Part shown: positions 9,696-18,489 of the stretch, piece after piece
How the letters are laid out: each line of letters begins with the position of its first letter
Position numbering within the stretch: the stretch's first letter is position 1
Position numbers and translations under genes: made by a program
The notes under the pieces: generated by a model
Seen by the model: only the letters and a program-made list of their open reading frames with translations
Told to the model about the DNA's origin: nothing
Database searches by the model: none
DNA from: Trachipleistophora hominis
Lineage: Eukaryota > Microsporidia > Pleistophoridae
Length of the DNA stretch: 22,635 nt
NCBI GenBank assembly: GCA_000316135.1
Contig: JH993971.1
Location: forward strand, 70,417 to 93,051
Direction: 5' to 3'

Positions 9696-10596
9696 TTATG
9701 GAATGAAAAACCAGCGATCTACAGACACGTACAGAGAACATCCCAAGGTCACGCACTCGATGCAATAAAAAATACTATAAAATTTAAGAAAACGAATAAA
9801 TTTATTTAAAAATGGAGAATTCTCAAGAGTAAGCCTCATTCTGTTCAGTAGACCAATACCTAACAGCATTACTATCCCAATAACAAAGTATCACTCTTAT
9901 GAGCTGCATTTCTGCATGTGTTCGAGGACTTTCCTTAGAGATGCCGATTTACTCAGCGTTCTCCAACGCTGTTCTTTGAGAATTCTCGGGGTTAAAGTTT
10001 TTATTTTTGAAAATGGAATAAAGAGCTGAACCATTCCTAGGTTACCGGGTAAAGGCTGTCTTAAAGCTCTTTCTTCATTTTAATATTTATCTAACTTGTG
10101 AGAGTTATTTATCTTTGCATTTTGGTATGTCGTTAAGGAGAATAAAAATTCAATGGCAAACTCGATTCCTTCATACGTTTTAATTTCAACAGAATCGTTC
10201 AAGTAGATTAGCTGTTCTCTATTTAAATGTTCAAAAATCTTTTTTCAATAAATTCTGAACCGTTTCGCATCTCATATCAGCAGTAAATAAACCATTCGCT
10301 GCAGTAGTAATAATCTTTTTTTGTAGCTGTCAATAAAGGCTTGTCATATTTAAATTTTACAATGGGTGATTATCAGTAATAGTAAGGATTTCGAGCATTA
10401 GTAAAGAACATAAATATCGTAGAGTAACATATTCTAAAGCATTCTCAACCAAAGATTTCTCTGTTTACAACCGTTCTGTCACATATGTTTGGTTTTCGCA
10501 AATGATTGTATCATATCTTTGTTTTACACAGCCACACATTTTTAGAATTTTATCCATCATTAATTCCATACGAAGTTTGATAATTTTATAATTCAT
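9696..10596 (-). pseudogene. broken paralogue of the neighbouring 305-residue membrane protein
   Basis: From ATG 10596 one frame reads 43 codons to TAA 10465, then 35 codons to a second TAA, a further short piece, and then 32 codons containing A-A-N-G-L-F-T-A-D-M-R-C. A +1 shift then opens a long, clearly protein-like stretch (N-R-E-Q-L-I-Y-L-N-D-S-V-E, later P-L-P-G-N-L-G-M-V-Q-L-F) broken by one TAA and ending at TAA 9897 and TGA 9891. After that come a hydrophobic helix (Y-F-V-I-G-I-V-M-L-L-G-I-G-L-L) and an open tail to TAA 9696. Total length, about 300 codons, equals the intact gene at 10982-11899 on the same strand. Around codon 200, T-L-T-P-R-I-L ... S-L-R-K-V-L-E-H-M aligns co-linearly with S-V-S-I-P-A-N-I-F ... 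A-F-D-K-F-L-E-K-V of that gene. I infer a tandem duplicate that decayed. A GTAAGT lies 17 nt upstream of the ATG. Confidence 0.6.
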
Positions 10597-10957
10597 GAAA
10601 GTAGGAATAAATACTTACTTTATTGACAAATATTTGTCTGTTAAGTTGTATCAAATAAAAACTAAGTTTGAGGAGGAGAAATATATCGACGAATAATGAA
10701 AATTTTTAAATTTATTTATTCCTCGTCTCTATAGGGTATATAACTTATACTGATTTGCCATTAATTGAATAAACAACATTAATATGTTACTTTAATCGAA
10801 CAAAAATGTTATCTAAGCGCTTGAATCGAAAGGAATCATTGACACGTTCGTTTAATTACTATCCCAAAAGAATTTTGCAGTAAATCGCTAGCTGTAATTT
10901 CAAGATCACATAGAGTCGTGTTTGCGGGTCGTTACTCTTAATTTCATACCTTCCTAA
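10597..10957. other. spacer between the tandem paralogues
   Basis: AT-rich with no gene seen. It holds the 3' flank of the intact gene and the 5' flank of the broken one. Confidence 0.4.
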
Positions 10958-10986
10958 GATGATTTTTGATCGAATAAAAAATCATC
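10958..10986 (-). terminator. perfect 10-bp hairpin straddling the stop codon
   Basis: GATGATTTTT (10958-10967) pairs perfectly with AAAAATCATC (10977-10986) around a 9-nt loop. The second arm includes the TGA stop (10982-10984) of the membrane-protein gene. Its position suggests a 3'-end or mRNA stability element, but no function can be shown from sequence. Confidence 0.35.
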
Positions 10987-11899
10987 GAAATAAATAAACT
11001 AGAATTAAGAATAATAACACCGGTAATAGTAGCAATATGAACTTAAATCTTTCGACAAAGTCTTTTTCATCATTCCATTTCAGATCATCCCAATGGCGTT
11101 CCGTCGCATTCGATACATTATAAAGATGTGATTCGGGAATCAAGGTCTCATCAATGTTTATTTTACTTGCTGATGGACAGATCAATTTATCCAAAGAGTC
11201 GCCTGGAAAAACTTTTTCTAAAAATTTATCAAACGCTTGTGCAAACTTGTTGTGATTAGTAATGTAATTATTAAATATGTTTGCTGGAATAGACACTGAT
11301 TCGCATCTTGGAAACATAGTATAGATTGAACAACAATCTTTATACCAGTTATTGTTGGAAGAAACGAGCATTGTGAATATTTCATTATCTAAGATCTTAG
11401 AACGTTTCATTGCTCGCAATACGGCCCCTAAGATTGTAGTAACATATTTCAGTGTGTCAATTGTTTCGTCTCTTGAAAAGTAAAAAAAAGATGCGTTTGG
11501 ATCTATTATTGCAGGACGATTCCCATTTTTACGATTAAAATGTTTGACTGCACGTCTCATATGGTCTGAAAAGGTATGTTTAGATTTTATATTAACCAAT
11601 AAATCTTCCATGTATTTGTCGACAGATTTTGAATTGCATTTAGCTTCTGTAAGTGCTGTAAACTGCAAGAATTCTAGGATTTTAGGTTCCTTTGATATAA
11701 TCTCACTGTATAAATTCGCAATCTGCTCCAACAAACAAGACAGGAGAAAATCAAGCTTTGTCTTATAGGGGCAGTATTCAAAGCCGGGATCGTATTCATC
11801 CTTTTCTATTCTAATAATACAATCTGTTTCCTCATTACCACAAAATTGGCCGTATGGTAAAGACGCTACAACAGCATAGAGATAGCTACCAATGAACAT
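10982..11899 (-). CDS. Cys-containing secreted or single-pass membrane protein, unidentified
   Basis: Not a family I recognise. The 305 residues open with a short hydrophobic leader (M-F-I-G-S-Y-L-Y-A-V-V-A-S-L) usable as a signal peptide, followed by a domain with nine Cys (20, 27, 43, 55, 88, 189, 190, 199, 241), which suggests a disulfide-bonded extracellular fold. Possible N-glycosylation sites are N135, N261 and N264. Residues about 286-304 form a strong C-terminal transmembrane helix with almost no tail, so the topology is probably type I with the bulk outside. The start is the first ATG after an in-frame TGA and is immediately preceded by CCC, the microsporidian start-proximal motif. 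A decayed paralogue follows about 385 bp downstream on the same strand, suggesting a lineage-specific duplicating family. Base composition is AT-rich like the surroundings. Confidence 0.75.
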   Translation of the reverse strand: MFIGSYLYAVVASLPYGQFCGNEETDCIIRIEKDEYDPGFEYCPYKTKLDFLLSCLLEQIANLYSEIISKEPKILEFLQFTALTEAKCNSKSVDKYMEDLLVNIKSKHTFSDHMRRAVKHFNRKNGNRPAIIDPNASFFYFSRDETIDTLKYVTTILGAVLRAMKRSKILDNEIFTMLVSSNNNWYKDCCSIYTMFPRCESVSIPANIFNNYITNHNKFAQAFDKFLEKVFPGDSLDKLICPSASKINIDETLIPESHLYNVSNATERHWDDLKWNDEKDFVERFKFILLLLPVLLFLILVYLFR

Positions 11900-11902
11900 G
11901 GG
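11900..11902 (-). promoter_or_regulatory. CCC motif directly before the start codon
   Basis: The minus strand reads GCGACCC-ATG. CCC or GGG blocks within about 15 nt of the ATG are a known hallmark of microsporidian genes, which start transcription close to the start codon. It supports both the start and the lineage. Confidence 0.5.
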
Positions 11903-12640
11903 TCGCTTATCCTGGCTTTTTTTATTATTTTGATCTTTGCGATAGCGATTTCTTTCATGTCATTTTGCTAAACATTTAAAAGAAATGTTTTAAGGATACC
12001 TGCAGTATTCATGGTTACAACAAACTGAATGGTTAAAAGATGAATGATAAATTGTTGCCTTAGATATTTTTTGAAATATTTATACGATAACTGGTCATTA
12101 AACATTATAAAATGGTTCACTACGACATTTTAATGTGTAATCAAACGTTTATCAAAACAACTATGAATTTTTATATTTGTGAATTTTTTTCCATTAGCTT
12201 TTTCTTCATTTTAAACTCGTCAAAAATATCACTTTGATTTCTAGGCCACAATACAACTAATATAAACAAAATATATCACAGTAAACGTGTTTCGAGATAA
12301 GAAATATTGCTTGTATTACTTAAAGAGGATACTTTATTTAATGTTGACATGAAGGGGTTCCACTTTCAACAGCTTGTATGTAAAATATAATGAATTATAT
12401 GTTCATGTACCAATAACCTACCGTTTCTATGAAAGTTTATTTAATAAATTTCTACCTGCACCAACACTACCATCAAACAAACACACTTGGCGCTCTGAAC
12501 ATAATAACGCATTACAATCGTAAAATGCAACACAATCACAAAAAATATTTCACAAATGATTAATTCTGACCATAAGAAAGAAAATACACCATCATAAAAT
12601 AAATTTTTACGAAACGTCCTAGAAATTATTTACAACGCCT
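11903..12640. other. AT-rich spacer, no gene seen
   Basis: Stops are dense on both strands and no RNA gene was recognised. The part around 12450-12510 has a CA-rich stretch weakly like the dispersed repeat. Confidence 0.4.
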
Positions 12641-12750
12641 TTTTTTGCTTGAAGGACCGTTTAATTAACACCTCACATTTCATCACACACAACATACTCT
12701 TCTGGCGCGCTGAGCGTCGATTGTGGCCTTGACGACCGTTGGTTCATGGA
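12641..12750 (+). repeat. dispersed repeat, copy 4 (well preserved)
   Basis: About 110 bp, differing from the copy at 17514-17625 at only about five positions by hand count. Landmarks: TTGCTTGAAGG, TTAACACCTCACATTTCATC, ACTCTTCTGGCGCGCTGAGC, and TTGGTTCATGGA at the right end. It is followed 265 bp later by a diverged tandem neighbour (copy 5). The minus strand encodes a 24-residue peptide from ATG, beginning M-N-Q-R-S-S-R-P-Q-S. Confidence 0.85.
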
Positions 12751-12905
12751 TTCGAATCGTGTTCCAGTTCGCTTTTGTGTTCGCTGTGATCACATGTTTC
12801 TGCTGGAAATTCTGCCATATTCCTATTGAAACGGCATAATTTGATGTATAATGCCTCAAAACCAGTCGTAAAAGATTATCTTTTGATGCAGCTAGTCCTC
12901 CATAT

Positions 12906-13015
12906 TTTTTTCATCCAAAGCTAGTTTAATTAGAACCTCACACAACAGCACCCAACCAAACTAACTTTTCTGGTGCGCTGGGACCAAACATGGCCACCGG
13001 CCTTTGATTCATGGA
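12906..13015 (+). repeat. dispersed repeat, copy 5 (tandem with copy 4, diverged)
   Basis: GTTTAATTA at 12924 corresponds to the one at 12659, giving a 265-bp period. It shares CTTTTCTGGTGCGCTGGG and TGGCCACCGGCCTTTGATTC. The minus strand begins S-M-N-Q-R-P-V-A-M. Similarity continues weakly to the right of both copies, so the true unit may be longer than 110 bp. Confidence 0.75.
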
Positions 13016-13662
13016 CTATATTTGTCACCACATATATTTTACTTCTGAAATTTCATCATAATTTCCTGAATGCGACACAGGTGTTGTATTTTATTGGACT
13101 TAATTTCGTAGTGTATGTAAGTATTGTAAATTGAAAGATGAAGCATACGTAAAAAAGTCTTTTATACCACTTTAGAGTTTTACGAACGGCGTTGATGGAA
13201 TTTTAAATCATATCGGTTTCATCGACAACACTCATAATGCGGTTATAATTTACTACTATTGCTGGCCTTCATATTATTATTCCCATTTTAACATTACTTT
13301 TTTATTTTAATATACTTAGAAGAATGAAAGCCTTTTAACACTAACGCTCCTCTTTTGTCGATCCATTTAAGTGATAACAGTTTTCCACAGGTCAAAATGT
13401 AAATTTTATTTTGTATAATTTATTAATTATTAGACATTCTATGTCGGGTTTGCCTCATAGTTAAAAATGTATTTGTCATATTATAATTTAGGAGCAAGAA
13501 TAAGGCTAGACTTGTGCACTAGTTGTTGATGACCAAAATTTGACCTTTATTTGGACATGGTTCTATCAGTACCACACAATATTCTTCGAATTGTCATTTT
13601 TTGATAAACAAATATTGTTAATTATATCGTGTGTACTTTTTAATAGGCAATAAAATCTTTTA
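13016..13662. other. AT-rich spacer
   Basis: Contains the degraded right flank of repeat copy 5 (to about 13080). No gene or RNA was recognised otherwise. Confidence 0.4.
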
Positions 13663-13765
13663 TGTTTTGAATGTAACAGTTACAAATAACATACAACTTG
13701 ATTCTAAACCACATCGTTTTGAATGTATAAATTGTTCAAGAAAACCTCGTATTTTGGAAAACTAA
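13663..13765 (+). pseudogene. possible zinc-ribbon relic of an ISXO2/Merlin-type transposase
   Basis: One frame gives C-F-E-C-N-S-Y-K. After a +1 shift the next gives P-H-R-F-E-C-I-N-C-S-R-K and then I-L-E-N before TAA 13763. The pattern C-x2-C, about 16 residues, then R-F-E-C-x2-C-x-R-K resembles the zinc ribbon at the start of IS1595/ISXO2-like (Merlin) transposases, which several microsporidian genomes carry. The frame of the TAA continues R-L-L-L-M-Y-K-Y, roughly as the family does. No catalytic DDE region could be located downstream, so this is a fragment at best. Confidence 0.3.
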
Positions 13766-15156
13766 AGGCTTTTGTTAATGTACAAATATAAATACTTTTA
13801 CAGATTAAGTACGTGCAACAAATAATTCCACAATTTATTGATGATACTTCGTATGGTCATTGATGCGTCTTAATTTTTTATTTCATTGCTATTGTTAAAA
13901 TACAACATTTCCGAAAGATATTATGTACCCGTCTTTTCTCATTATTTTTTGCGGAGCTTCTGTTCATAATAATTTATCGGTTTACAAGTATCTGTAGTTA
14001 ACAATTTCTTTACTACTGACGTTAACATCGATACATTTCAACTATTACTAAATTCTTGTACACCATCAATAAGAACCGCTTATCGCACACAGTTTCTGTG
14101 GTACAATAACTCCTGCCTTTGCTCGTAATATGTTCAAGCATATTTCCAAGAAGAAAAGTAGAAATATTTCTAGTATTGGTAATTTACCACGAAAATGTAC
14201 CACAACTTCAGTAGATTACATCACAATTAAAAGCTTTTGGTATTAAATTTTGCATTTTTCAAAGAAATTGAAAAGGATATATGCACGGCCATTCATTATT
14301 GTTCTTAGAATTAAATACTGAGCTATTTATAAGTCCATTTCTTTCATGGTGTATTTTGATTTGTACCTTTGTTTCGTTTGTAGAAAATTTCAGAAAGGCC
14401 TAAATCGGATGACAGTTCAATACAGTTACGACTTATATCCGTGGTTTTATTCATTGTTTGGCACATTTTATTGATAACATATCTAATTACATGTTGAAAC
14501 GCTTGTAGAAGAAGCATATACCGTTAAATATGGACATGATTGGATGATTACTAATAATTAATGTTCGACTCCCAAAGGCGCTGTTCATTAGAAAAATAAG
14601 ACTAAGCCTAAGTACCTAAAGATGCCATTTGCCACAAAAGGGTTAACATGTGATAGCACGTGTACGTTCATGGAATACTTTTTCGATCGAATAGTAAGAT
14701 TCGTTGTTTCTACGGTAACAGTTTGAATAGTATACCATTCTATGAGCCGATTAAATACATATTTTAGAAGGTTAATGGTTTCTGATTAAAATGTTGTGTT
14801 TTTGTTATAATTCAAATATAATATAGAATGTAAAGCCATTATACTTTGTGACACATCGATTGTTTACCACTTTTCGAGTGTTTGCTTATTATGGATTTAT
14901 CAATTCGCCACATCAAACTTATGGTACCATATAATTCCCGGTTAAAACAACATTCGTACCTTGATGTCAATAGTATGGTACTTGTTGTATGTTACTGTAC
15001 GAGTCTTGGTCTTGCTGTTGTATGTCTGATAGTGCCTCATTTCTCATACGGTTTCTTGTTAGATCACAAGAAATTCCAAAGATCTTTCAAAAGTGTTTAA
15101 ACATAGGATGATAATTAAATGTATTATCTGGAAAAAATAACAGAAATACTCGTAAT
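13766..15156. other. AT-rich region with weak plus-strand coding-like pieces
   Basis: A frame at 14592-14726 (about 45 codons, ending TGA) and another at 14882-15100 (72 codons, TTG start; the first ATG codon in it is 14891) look protein-like. The second contains a plausible membrane helix (M-V-L-V-V-C-Y-C-T-S-L-G-L-A-V-V) and a basic tail. They could be parts of one decayed membrane protein, but no family or start supports a gene call. Confidence 0.25.
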
Positions 15157-15230
15157 ATCGGTCAGTTCCAGCAGAACGGAAGAGTGATGGTAGAAATGAG
15201 GTAAGAAAACATATTTTTAATTAAAAAATG
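15157..15230 (-). repeat. dispersed repeat, partial copy 7 (reverse orientation)
   Basis: GGTCAGTTCCAGCAGAACGG and AAGAGTGATGG correspond to GGTTCCAGTGGACTAGAAGAG of the next copy, about 100 bp away. Only the middle of the unit is recognisable. Confidence 0.4.
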
Positions 15231-15231
15231 C

Positions 15232-15324
15232 TCCTTGAACCAAAGGCCGGTGGCCAAAGTCGGTTCCAGTGGACTAGAAGAGTAGGTTTGAATGGGTGGT
15301 CTGTATGAAGGAGATAATTAAATC
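15232..15324 (-). repeat. dispersed repeat, copy 6 (reverse orientation)
   Basis: The plus strand reads CTCCTTGAACCAAAGGCCGG, then TGGCCAAAGTCGGTTCCAG, then GGAGATAATTAAATC: the reverse complement of the family. ATG of the small peptide is TTG here, and the reading (L-N-Q-R-P-V-A-K-V-G) meets a stop early. Confidence 0.7.
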
Positions 15325-16437
15325 GACTTTTAATAAAAAAATGAAAAAATTATTTATAATATGCAAATAAATATCGTATAAATGATCAAATGTGTATATA
15401 AAACGTTATTATTCCTTATTTTTGTATCAAATCAGAAAATTATTACTTTTTCTAGGCAATGGATAATGCTCACAGGAAAAGAGCCGGAATTTTTTGAAAA
15501 AAACGCATTATAATATAAAAAACTTAACAAAATAAAAGCAGAAACAGAAAATTTCTTCATCACGTTTTTTCTTTTAAGCAAATAAAATTATTTACAGCTA
15601 AGTAAGAATCTACAAGCAAAAACAAAGAAAACTAAAAAATTTGTTTACTCGACTTAGTCTCTACAACCGTGATTTTATTCTGAAATATTTTTTAAAAAAG
15701 ATCACATAGAAGATTGGATTGATTTATCCAAATAAGACTCTGTTAGTATTGCCGATACTCATATATATAACTAGCAATATATGATCACTATAAATCACCA
15801 AGAGCTAACCGAAGCTATCAAACTGCTAAAAGTTTATTACTGAGCGCAAATGTACTCCATAGTCTTTAACAGTACATAACGTAGGTATTATTTGACAGCA
15901 AGCAGAATTTGGTGAATTTTTTTTCACAAACCTTTTCTTTATCGCTCAACTCCATATACCAATTCGTTTACTTTTTTAGTTGAAACAGAATTGTTAAAAG
16001 TTAATGGTCAACATTTCACCTTTAACAGATCTATTTCAATGTGAAATTACCATTATATAATTTATTTCTTTTTTTAATTCAAAAGATAACCAGATTATGA
16101 TACGAAATGCGTAATACGATACGTGTTATTCGTATATAACTACCAAAATAAGTAACTAACCTAATTTGATCGTATTTTGAAAACGAAAATGACGTAGATA
16201 GTTATCCGTAGGTTGTTTTGTACACCATGTGGTTCGTTGAATTATTCATCATTGTTATTTTTTAATATCTTATACCAGGAACCGTACATTAATACTAAAT
16301 CAAGTAATTCTTTCTTTAGAAATATTTTAATCTGGTTAAATACCTAAGAATGCAAATTTTGTACATATTGGTTTTAAATCTTACACAAAAGTGTGGATAA
16401 CAGCTAAAGATTGTATGGAATGTAAATAAATAATTTT
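15325..16437. other. AT-rich spacer, no gene seen
   Basis: A-rich DNA with frequent stops on both strands. No ORF, RNA gene or repeat could be supported. Confidence 0.4.
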
Positions 16438-16500
16438 AAGGCGTTAAGCGTGCTTAGTTGCATGTATTTTATGTTTTAGAATGTAAATAACACTGTTAAT
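16438..16500 (+). repeat. left arm of inverted repeat flanking the 257-residue gene
   Basis: AAGGCGTTAAGCGTGCTTAG and ATTTTATGTTTTAGAATG match the reverse complement of 17447-17509 at roughly four bases in five over about 63 bp. It ends about 18 bp before the ATG at 16519, so it also serves as the gene's immediate 5' flank. Confidence 0.7.
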
Positions 16501-16518
16501 TATAAAAATCAAATCAAT

Positions 16519-17292
16519 ATGTTGATCAAAAGACATATCAGTTTAGTGATTGCGCCATATTTAAGAAAATTTAAAAGGAACGGTATGTTTAAATCTTTTC
16601 TTCTCTTTTCATTGTTTTATTTTACAATTATATCATCAATGAATACCAACAAAACAAAAAATGTGAAGCTAAAGGAAAACACATCTTCGAATAAGACTGA
16701 AAAGAATGCCTTACAGAGTGATGAAACACCAATACGACATTCGCATGCTGGTAGTCACACAACGGGAACCAATATGAAGGGATACATTCTTAAGTCTGTG
16801 ATTAAACCTGAACCAGAAAAACACTCTTCATCTATAAAAACAAACGAAACAGGTAAAGAAAAACTTGGAAATCGTTCGCTGTCAGGTGTTGCATCCAAAA
16901 ACGCCAATTTGGCCCTACAAAATGATGATGAAGATCATGTTTTCTTGTTGGAACAGCGTAATACATGCAGTAACACGGATACACACACCAAAAGAAATAT
17001 GAGCAAGAAAATGTTAACATTCAATTACTTAACAAGAAAAAAGAACGAAACAAAAAAAAGCGCTGTAATCCCGGAATACAATCCAAATAAGCGAGAATTA
17101 CAAGCAAGGGAAGCATTTCGACCAGAAAGAAAACAGAAATGTTTCGCTCGAACGCCAGTGTTCTTGGGGATGGCTATCGCTCTATCATTATCTTTAATAT
17201 TTACTGTTTCATACGTCATATATCTTGAAGTAACCAAAATAATTCGGTTTGGATGGTTTCACAAAACGTATTCAAATGATTATAATCCATAA
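16519..17292 (+). CDS. secreted or membrane protein with signal peptide and C-terminal TM helix, unidentified
   Basis: Not a family I recognise. The 257-codon frame starts at ATG 16519. A second ATG at 16585 (M23) begins a typical signal peptide (M-F-K-S-F-L-L-F-S-L-F-Y-F), so the real start may be M23; the first 22 residues are basic and amphipathic. Residues 42-210 are hydrophilic, rich in Lys, Asn, Ser and Thr, with N-x-S/T sites at about 44, 54, 58, 118, 160 and 176 and only two Cys (150, 208). Residues about 212-236 form a transmembrane helix (F-L-G-M-A-I-A-L-S-L-S-L-I-F) followed by a 20-residue aromatic/basic tail ending D-Y-N-P. The topology echoes the proteins at 1300 and 10982. An inverted repeat flanks the gene, which may therefore have moved or duplicated as a unit. 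No CCC block precedes either ATG. Confidence 0.75.
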   Translation: MLIKRHISLVIAPYLRKFKRNGMFKSFLLFSLFYFTIISSMNTNKTKNVKLKENTSSNKTEKNALQSDETPIRHSHAGSHTTGTNMKGYILKSVIKPEPEKHSSSIKTNETGKEKLGNRSLSGVASKNANLALQNDDEDHVFLLEQRNTCSNTDTHTKRNMSKKMLTFNYLTRKKNETKKSAVIPEYNPNKRELQAREAFRPERKQKCFARTPVFLGMAIALSLSLIFTVSYVIYLEVTKIIRFGWFHKTYSNDYNP

Positions 17293-17446
17293 TTTACTTG
17301 TTATGTTACAACAAAGGAATTGGTATTAATGTGGTATAGCGGTTTGCATCCTCTATAAAAGAACAAAAGCAATGGTTGATTAAAAAATTATTTTAAAATT
17401 TAATATTTCGTGCGTTTGAACAATCAATTTAATTAAATTATAGACT
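17293..17446. other. 3' flank of the 257-residue gene
   Basis: Short AT-rich interval between the stop codon (17290-17292) and the right arm of the inverted repeat. No poly(A) hexamer close to the stop was noticed. Confidence 0.4.
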
Positions 17447-17509
17447 AATTGCCGTATTATTTGCATTCTAAAACATAAAATTCGTTCAACTAAGCACGAT
17501 TAACGCCTT
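17447..17509 (-). repeat. right arm of inverted repeat flanking the 257-residue gene
   Basis: Reverse complement reads AAGGCGTTAATCGTGCTTAG then ATTTTATGTTTTAGAATGC, matching 16438-16500. The two arms bound about 945 bp containing only the membrane-protein gene. The outer end (TAACGCCTTT) abuts dispersed repeat copy 8, and a similar ACAACGCCTTT abuts copy 4. Confidence 0.7.
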
Positions 17510-17513
17510 TAAT

Positions 17514-17625
17514 TCTTTTTTTGCTTGAAGGTCTGTTTGATTAACACCTCACATTTCATCACACACAACATACTCTTCTGGCGCACTGAGCGTCGATTGT
17601 GGCCTTGACGACCGCTGGTTCATGG
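17514..17625 (+). repeat. dispersed repeat, copy 8 (well preserved)
   Basis: About 110 bp, nearly identical to copy 4 at 12641. Of about five differences, the two that fall in the minus-strand 24-residue peptide frame are both synonymous (CAA/CAG for Gln, AGC/AGT for Ser). Confidence 0.85.
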
Positions 17626-18252
17626 AGAATAGATTATTTGTTCGTCGAGCTGTCAATGATACCTACATGTGCATCCACAATAGATTCCAGATAAGTAGCT
17701 GCTGCTAACGTTACCGAATTTTGCAGATTTCGCATGAAGTCTACGTCCGGCCCCCTTCTAGGAGCGCCTTAAAATTATTTTTTTACATTCCTTCAACCTT
17801 TAGCTATTGTTCACACCCTCTGGTGAGAGTTAAAACCAATGCGTACAAAACTTACGTTCATAGTCATTTTACCAAATTAAAGTATTCCCAAATAGAAGAA
17901 TTACTTAACCACATTTAATTCTTTGAGAGCAGTCATATAATTCTCTATTTAAATTGATCAATCAGCTTGCAAGTTGTCTTTTTATTAATATTGATTACAA
18001 ACTACAGAACACTTTCCCTTACCGTTCAATAATCAATAATAACATCACTCTATTTTACGTAAATCATTGTATCACCGCTTATTTACAGTATGATCAGTTA
18101 TTACCTACTCATTATATAATACGATTACCAAGTATTATTTACGTAATTAATTGAATGTATATCATATGTTTGTTATAGTTCATGAACTAACTCATCATCC
18201 AACACCTACCCATTACTTACTCATAAATTTAATGATCATTTGCCCAACTAAT
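17626..18252. other. spacer with a weak plus-strand coding-like stretch
   Basis: From the ATG in the end of repeat copy 8 (17622), a 26-codon frame ends at TAA, and an open frame at 17721-17918 (TTG start) ends I-E-E-L-L-N-H-I. They may be pieces of a dead gene, but nothing identifies it. From about 18180 the DNA becomes strikingly poor in G, leading into the tandem repeat. Confidence 0.3.
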
Positions 18253-18463
18253 CAACCTGCCAATTAATACCTCCCAATCTTACCTATCCATCAATCTACC
18301 AATCATCACCCCCGTAACTAAAAAATGCGGCCAACTAATACCTCCCAATCTCACCTATCCATCAATCTACTAATCCCCCGTAACTAATCAACCTGCCAAT
18401 CAATATTTACTAATCTCACCTATCCATCAATCTACCAATCATCACCCCCGTAACTAAAAAACG
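18253..18463 (+). repeat. three-unit tandem repeat, G-poor, upstream of the helicase gene
   Basis: Units at 18253-18327, 18328-18388 and 18389-18463 share CACCTATCCATCAATCTAC and CCCCCGTAACTAA. Units 1 and 3 are about 75 bp, while unit 2 is shorter and lacks CAATCATCA. The array ends 26 bp before the helicase ATG, so it is its promoter or 5' region. The plus strand holds very few G. Confidence 0.8.
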
Positions 18464-18478
18464 TGCAAAATTTTCTCT

Positions 18479-18487
18479 CCCATCCCC
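18479..18487 (+). promoter_or_regulatory. CCC blocks just upstream of the helicase start
   Basis: CTCCCATCCCCAA-ATG: CCC at 18479-18481 and CCCC at 18484-18487, within 11 nt of the ATG at 18490. This matches the microsporidian start-proximal CCC motif. An in-frame TAA at 18451 and no ATG in between fix the start. Confidence 0.55.
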
Positions 18488-18489
18488 AA

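Noticed and set aside
12690..12770. tRNA gene or tRNA-derived SINE in repeat copy 4 (A-box-like TGGCGCGCTGAG, and GGTTCATGGATTCGAATC)
   Set aside because: The T-arm bases do not pair, no acceptor stem forms, the spacing between the two boxes is short, and the TTCGAATC lies outside the part conserved in other copies.
18253..18463. CRISPR-like array
   Set aside because: Units are contiguous, diverged tandem repeats without unique spacers, and the context is eukaryotic.
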